From Limanda limanda (lineage: Eukaryota; Chordata; Actinopteri; Pleuronectiformes; Pleuronectidae), in the NCBI RefSeq assembly GCF_963576545.1, contig NC_083642.1, forward strand, positions 2,094,005 through 2,158,004: a DNA stretch of 64,000 nucleotides. Reading direction: 5' to 3'. The notes below the pieces were generated by a model. It was not told the origin of the DNA. It worked only from the letters and a program-made list of their open reading frames with translations, and did not search any database. The position numbers were made by a program, and so were the translations under genes. How positions within the stretch are numbered: the stretch's first letter is position 1; every line of letters begins with the position of its first letter. Positions 59,514 through 64,000 of the stretch are shown piece after piece.

Positions 59514-60596
59514 GCCTCAGTCCTGAAGAATGAACTGCAGAAAGTCATCCAGTACAGAAAAACATCCAGGAAGAGAAATGCCGAAACTCATCACCCACAA
59601 TTCTCCAAAGACCTGAAGGTGAGTTAGCAAACCCTCAGTTACTTCATGTAGAGGTGCAATAAACAAACATCGTATTCACTACGATCAGCGTCTTGGACCC
59701 AAAACTAACTGTCAACAACCTTCTTCTGCTCGTCTCTTATTGGCCTTGTCGATGTTATTTACCAACGGCATTCGATGATTGTTGTTACAAATGGCTGAAA
59801 GGCCACTTTGACTAAGATTCGAAAATTGGCCTTTTAGTAAGTAAAAGTAAAAGTCGCGGACACAGTGTTAATGCTGACTTTATGTATGAAAAGACATAAA
59901 TCGGTTTAAAATTACGTAACCGCCCATATGCCGCTACCGGTCCTATATACGCTACCGTGGTTGTTGAGCAATACCTCCACTAGGTATTACAGCACAGAGT
60001 TTCTGAAAACATGGGATCGGTGGAGAACGAGGCTAAATCTTTTAGACACCAACTCCTAAACTACTTTAAAAGTTCTTCCATTGTAGAAGTATCATCCTTG
60101 TGTGTTATGTAGTCTTGATTGAACTATTGGCTACACTGCCCCCTGATGATTTACTGTGGTACTGCTACTTTTTGTCTGTTCCTTCAGTATCTGTAAACTG
60201 TCAGAAGACACAAATACAAACAAACTGAACACAGAGGACAAACAGGAGGCTCCGTCCGTTTCCTTATACGTATCTAACTTAAAGAGCCTTAAAATCCTGG
60301 ATTCAAAATTGTATTAATTGATAAAAGTACTTTTGAGACAGTACTACATTGCTACAGTACTCTAGCATCTGTGTCTATTCTGAACCTCTAACGTTGAAAC
60401 ACAGTTTGATTTCAGTCTCTAAACGTGGGTAAGGCCTTTATGAAAGATTGACTCAATGAACATTTAAATGAATTAATGAACAAACTCCCTGTGCTTCTCT
60501 CTCACGCCCCAGACCGCCATCGAGACGTACGACTCGACTCTCGCTGCCCTGACCAAGACGTGTGAGGAGATGAAGAAACTCTACTCTGTCATTCTG
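37922..60596 (+). CDS. PH-domain-containing formin (PH-PH-FH1-FH2), 3' end beyond window
   Basis: Sixteen exons: 37922-38026, 39138-39266, 39984-40058, 40475-40648, 40754-40917, 41961-42143, 42450-43053, 43217-43382, 48972-49083, 50274-50364, 51292-51378, 57099-57251, 58846-58975, 59110-59142, 59521-59618, 60513-60596; 796 codons with all phases consistent. Order: a basic N-terminus; a helical block (LSNEMQLSIMNKVKNGELS); a PH-like fold at about 85-182 (YNFSVHKHGRYRWQKRVLQ); a second PH at about 194-305 (GVLLLHRGGLASLRWVKYE to ERDAWVNAIDRL); an acidic and Pro-rich linker; FH1 (APPPPSIPPPPPLP, 441-454); and FH2 from about 455 (KAFHWDLVGPDK, NIFLKSFPV, VLEYVLAIGNYLNENAG, FRLSSLTKLSQL). FH2 domains nucleate and cap actin filaments as dimers. 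It best fits the PH-domain formin subtype reported in animals but lost in mammals; this attribution is from memory. Weak donors: GTCTGA (exon 4), GTACGG (exon 5), GTCAGT (exon 6). The start ATG is plausible but a further 5' exon is possible. Confidence 0.85.
40205..40375. repeat. Dispersed fish repeat fragment
   Basis: Contains CACCACATCCTTCCACCAAG and TTTGTGTAAACTTCAC, which match in reverse the TTCCACGAAACTTGG-type phrases seen at 44500-44665 and 47755-48010. All appear to be pieces of one degenerate high-copy repeat. Confidence 0.5.
40989..41851 (-). mobile_element. hAT-type element with BED finger, copy 2
   Basis: An 863-bp copy in formin intron 5, flanked by perfect 8-bp duplications TCTGAAGT (40981-40988 and 41852-41859). 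Ends are AGGGTTGGAAAATTC and TGTAACCCTAG. The minus-strand frame 41352-41146 encodes the same BED finger as copy 1. Its left end has more GGGAATTAAC units than copy 1. Confidence 0.92.
42450..43053 (+). CDS. Formin exon 7: end of PH2, acidic repeat, FH1
   Basis: The largest exon (604 nt). It carries the C-terminal PH helix (ERDAWVNAIDRLC), then a coding minisatellite giving VEV/AEV units and three EDP units (about 42620-42700). The proline-rich FH1 and the start of FH2 follow. The acidic repeat is likely length-variable. Confidence 0.88.
43795..43810 (+). promoter_or_regulatory. CTCF-like motif in formin intron 8
   Basis: CCACCAGAGGGCAGCA is a near-perfect CTCF core. A second, CCTGCAGGGGGCAGTG, lies at 43973-43988 in the same orientation. 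Motif only. Confidence 0.45.
44211..44299. repeat. (TA)44 microsatellite
   Basis: Almost pure AT dinucleotides for 89 bp in formin intron 8. It creates Tyr-Ile open frames on both strands that are not genes. Confidence 0.95.
44500..44665 (+). repeat. Dispersed fish repeat fragment
   Basis: Phrases such as TTTCACAAAAACTACAGGATGG and ACGAAACTTGGCGGATGGATG recur in altered form at 47755-48010. This is a common degenerate teleost repeat; class uncertain. Confidence 0.5.
45876..46380. repeat. Dispersed fish repeat with GTGGAGGAAGT start
   Basis: Begins AGAGGTGGAGGAAGTGATCC and is rich in AAAGTAAAAGTACTT phrases. Related starts occur near 46250 and at 54467 (GATGGAGGAAGTACTCAGATC). Probably a non-autonomous transposon family; no coding part. 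Confidence 0.5.
47498..47575 (+). repeat. 15-bp tandem repeat
   Basis: Five copies of CTCTTCATCTCCATA. Being a multiple of three, it gives long repetitive open frames on both strands that are not genes. Confidence 0.92.
47755..48010 (+). repeat. Dispersed fish repeat fragment
   Basis: Contains AGCAGGATTACGTTAAAACT and GGACACGGGCCAGGAAAGAAC, characteristic of the same high-copy repeat as 44500-44665. Confidence 0.5.
51379..57098. other. Large formin intron 11
   Basis: 5.7 kb with no exon found. Holds a G-run at 52021-52034, a GTGGAGG-type repeat at 54467-54620, (GT)n near 54328-54357 and the SINE-like element at 56262. Confidence 0.6.
56262..56535 (+). mobile_element. tRNA-derived SINE-like element
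   Basis: GGTCGGTGGTTCGATCCCC resembles a tRNA B box. The element continues through TGTCCTTGGGCAAGATGCTG and ends AAAAGCGCTATATAAATAC with a CATTTACCATTTTAC tail. This is a frequent teleost SINE pattern. The A box is weak, so it is not a functional tRNA gene. Confidence 0.65.
57875..58110 (+). repeat. Degenerate GCTAACAATAAAG repeat
   Basis: Six or more imperfect copies of GGCTAACAATAAAG spaced about 35 bp apart in formin intron 12. Confidence 0.6.
59481..59512 (+). repeat. (GT)16 next to formin exon 15 acceptor
   Basis: The GT run ends 8 nt before the exon at 59521 and leaves only TTGCCTCAG as acceptor. It replaces the usual pyrimidine tract. Confidence 0.95.
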
Positions 60597-61539
60597 GTAA
60601 TCTCTGAGTTATTACAGCAATATCTCATCTGTACAGCCCCACGGAGATGGATGGCCCTCTGTCGAGATGGGCCCCTTCAATTATTTGTCATCTTATCTCC
60701 CCGACGAACATGGGGAGGCTGCTCTACATATATCTCACAGGAAGTCACCAAGGTTACTTCCTTTGCACCGGTCGTCCTTGAGGTTCTAACGCATCGGATA
60801 CAGATACAATCTAGAGACGGGTCGTCCACTTGAACATTTAACAGCGAGCGCTTCGGATTTGCATCTTTGAAAACGTGCTGCGATGCTGTGGACGATTTTT
60901 TCAGGATTAGTGAATAAGAATAATAGAGTCAGAAGGTGCGAGAGACAAGTTCAACCCGACGCTTGATAACATGCGATGTCACGTCCACAAATTCTCTGCT
61001 GATTATTAAATACAAGGAGCTGGACGAGAAACTCACTGGGTTTGTGATGTGGTTTAAAAAGAGGAAACAAATCAAACACATATCTGCTCTTCTCTATTTC
61101 TGGTTCACTGGTTTTGAGGAGAAGTCATTTGTGTTCGGAGTAATTCTTGTTCTACCAAAGGTTGATTGTTTGGTCTCGCAGCTTCTTTCTGAAACTTCAC
61201 CAAGAGACGTTTATTCAAAGTTCGCAGACTCCGAACTGGGGAATCAGACGTTGCTGCTTCCCAGTCACAAAATTCGACACTGAATCTTCTTGGGGGCTTA
61301 ACAATACACAAAGCAAGTGTGAAGGTGAAAGGATGAACAGTTGTCGAGATATTAGAGACACACACACACACAGACAGACAGGCAGATTTCTGGAATGTGC
61401 AGGAAGTCAGTACGGCAGGTTCATGTCCCTGTAGCTCATCTGATCGTGCTCGGTACTCGCCATGGAAAGTGAAAAGACGTTTCCCTGTAGGTGGACGTAG
61501 AAGAAGACGGGATCAACTTGGTCTGCAGATGTTAAGACT
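60597..61539. other. Formin intron after exon 16, proximal part
   Basis: No exon found for the rest of FH2, which should continue after KLYSVIL. Confidence 0.5.
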
Positions 61540-62392
61540 AGGGTTGCAAAATTCCGGGAATATTCAAAGTTGGAAACTTTCCATGGGAATTAACGGGAAT
61601 ATACGGGAATTAACGGGAATAAACGGGAATATACGGGAATTAACGGGAATAAACTGGAAATGTTGTGGGTAATTTATACTAACTGTATTTACCTTGTCAT
61701 ATACCGACATAAATATAAACATTTTGTTTTGTTATAAGCTATTATGAGCCCTGAGGAAACTTTGGGCACTTGACTATATGCTTCTGCATCGTTGTGTCAT
61801 TCTTAACATAGGTCTTTGCACAGTATTTGCAAATGTACACAGCCTTTCCTTCTACATTGGATGGGGTGAAATGTCTCCACACATGAGAGAGTGCACCTGG
61901 CATTGTTCTGTAGAATAAGATGAGAAAAAAGTTTGTAAAAAAACACTAATGCAATTCCAGAGATATAAATAGTTAGCCAAACAATTGGAATCGTCTGTAA
62001 ACATATTTTACAATTGATGGATAAATGAATGGAAATAGTCTAGATGAACAGATGAACAATCCTCAATCAGCATGCTCATATATTTTCCCCAGTAATATCA
62101 TGGAAACTTACTTGACTAGTCCTGCACTCTACAGCAGGCCTCAATAGCCCTGCTGTAGAGTGAAGCATGCTGGGAGTTATCTGTGCATGTGATGGAAGAA
62201 TGCACAGTGGAGGGTTGAAACTCAACGTTCCATACATCTTTAAAATAGAGTTTTGAATGATGTTTTTATTGCTCAGCGTTTAATTTGCGTAGTTTTTGTT
62301 TTTTTTCAAAATTCCCAAAATTCCCGAGCTAAACTTCCCATGGAAAGTTTCCGGAAATTTACCGGAAATTTTCCACCCCTTTGCAACCCTAG
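61540..62392 (-). mobile_element. hAT-type element with BED finger, copy 3
   Basis: An 853-bp copy with perfect 8-bp duplications TTAAGACT (61532-61539 and 62393-62400). Ends are AGGGTTGCAAAATTCC and TTGCAACCCTAG. The BED-finger region is present on the minus strand at about 61910-61740, but changes including ATGCCACGT to ATGCCAGGT and GATGAGG to GATGGGG alter the protein. Confidence 0.92.
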
Positions 62393-62400
62393 TTAAGACT

Positions 62401-64000
62401 CATTGTCCCGTCCCAACTCCTGCACAGAGGACAATCGTATCACATGTCCAACTCGCACAAAACTCAACTGTGCACTTAATAAAACAACCACAGACAGGGA
62501 GATGTTTCTGGAATTGGCAGATAGAAGATAACAGTAAAATGAAACAATGCACTTGTTCATTTTAAAGTATTTGATCTGATGTTCTCCTGGAATCTCTGAG
62601 ACCAAACACGTCTCTAATGAGTTTTGTTCAGAGCTGCTTTTCCCTTTAAGCATTTGACTCCACGTCAGATCAAGACAAACTCCTCCGTCAGACTCAGCGG
62701 AGGCGCCGCCCCCTCCCTCTTCTAGCACGGTGGATAAAGGAGAAGGTTCTCTCTGCTCAGTAACCTGGTTAGATGAGGTTTATAGAGCTCCAGCCTGGAT
62801 TTGACATCTTAACAGGTGCTATGTCTCTTTTTATGGTGTCCCCACCAAAAACAATCAATACAGAAGTACAGCTCGTTCTCTCACCTTTCCCATATCTCTG
62901 TGGGCGATCCATCATCATAGAGTGGATTTACCCCCCCCCGCTCCTGTATCCGAGCGCTGAGATATCAGAGCCAAGCTGTGAGCTTTAGGCCCGCTGAGGA
63001 ATTGTGTTACACTCGGTTGACAATTAGGTTCCTGTGCAAAGCTTCTCTGCAACTTGCACACAAGGAAGCAAACGTGGAAAATCGTGAAACGCGACAATGG
63101 AGTTGGACTTTAAAGACGTTTTCTCACAATTAGCGAGTTTGCGCTCCGTTGATAGTTTAACAGACACATCTCTATTAACCGCTATCTGCACATTGAATGC
63201 AGACAAAACCAGAAATCTTCCAAAATCTTGTCCCTCACCCACAGATTCTGCACATCCACATGTAGAATCTGTTTATAAATGGTCTGACCATGGACATTTA
63301 ATTTCTGCTGATAGCTTTGATTAAATCTTTCATTTCTTACCCATCCAGAATGTATTTAATTGAACATTTGACCTCTTATGGTGGCATGGTGTTGTTTTGA
63401 GCAGCTCCCAGTCAGTTAATCTTGTAAATTAGAATCTAATTTGTGCCGGGAATGCAGGTCACTCGAGGGCGACTATTTGCAGCGGCACCGTCGTGGTTTA
63501 TTTTGCTTTCAGTCGAGTGGAGAATGTGGCAAAAGTGCAAAGATTCCTGCTGCTAATGTATGAATGCATCTGCAGATAAAAACCACTCAGAATGTAAATT
63601 TTGCCACAATTTCACAGAAGCATGAAAGCGTGTGTCCCACATACTGACGAGCGAAGCCTCCTTCCTGCCGGTAGATTCTTATTTCCTGTAGCTTCTCATC
63701 TTTCTCTTGATAAGAAAGCAAACAACCGTTTTCCCCCAAAATGTCAAACCTCTTTAAGTGAATCGTCCTCACAAGTTAAATTCTCAAAAGTCTTATTCTT
63801 AACATAAATCACTCCCTCAGGTATTAAGCATTAAAAAGTGCTGTGGTGCCCGTGGCCTTTGAAAGTTTAACAGTTTGACCTTTAACTGTCGTGTCCCCCT
63901 TCAGGCCAGGAGTGATATCTTTAATCACCAGGCGGCGCTGCCAAAATGTACCATCATCCCCACATGTTTAAATCACAGTTAGCCCAAAAGAAGAGATATT
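62401..64000. other. Right edge of the window, no gene seen
   Basis: Probably formin intron. Short open frames (for example 63097-63324) lack domain or splice support. A CTCF-like CACCAGGCGGCGCTG lies near 63936. Confidence 0.5.

Noticed and set aside
63097..63324. 75-codon frame near the right edge
   Set aside because: It does not resemble the expected end of FH2, and no acceptor or donor supports it.

Overview
The window is vertebrate nuclear DNA, almost certainly from a percomorph-type teleost. Genes are split by GT-AG introns, and the introns are full of (GT)n, (CT)n and (TA)n arrays. Fish-type LINE, hAT, Harbinger and SINE fragments are present, and one gene is the fish-specific Iroquois gene irx7. 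There is no rRNA, no CRISPR array and no operon. Most long open frames are simple repeats or chance intronic frames. Exon maps were built by hand from reading frame, splice consensus and family sequence.

Layout: (1) 1-17.6 kb, + strand: the 3' part of a SOWAH-family ankyrin-repeat gene, from the end of its N-terminal SOWAH domain to the stop codon at 17346. (2) 17.6-25.2 kb: intergenic. (3) 25.2-26.8 kb, + strand: irx7, a two-exon TALE homeobox gene with a TATA box. (4) 28.8-34.05 kb, - strand: a nine-exon, 315-residue CD40 (TNFRSF5) receptor, convergent with irx7. (5) 34.1-37.9 kb: intergenic, with two L2-type LINE pieces in opposite orientation. (6) 37.9 kb to the window end, + strand: 16 exons (796 codons) of a formin with two PH-like domains, a proline-rich FH1 and most of an FH2. 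Its 3' end lies outside the window.

The most unusual signal is in the SOWAH gene. The loop before each of its two ankyrin repeats is encoded by a string of tiny exons: one of 12 nt (DFTS) and four of exactly 3 nt (G, F, H, G). Each 3-nt exon has AG in front and GTAAGT or GTGAGT behind, and each supplies exactly the residue missing from the family consensus. All are phase 0. Three of the four acceptors share a GTGACG hexamer, and the F exon sits at the end of a 560-bp (CT)n array. The second notable object is the PH-PH-FH1-FH2 formin, an architecture absent from the well-known human formins. Three full copies of one BED-finger hAT element, with matching 8-bp target duplications, and a tandem Harbinger-like MITE cluster are the main mobile DNA.

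The genes do not form one pathway: SOWAH (ankyrin scaffold), irx7 (transcription factor), cd40 (immune receptor) and the formin (actin assembly) are simply neighbours.
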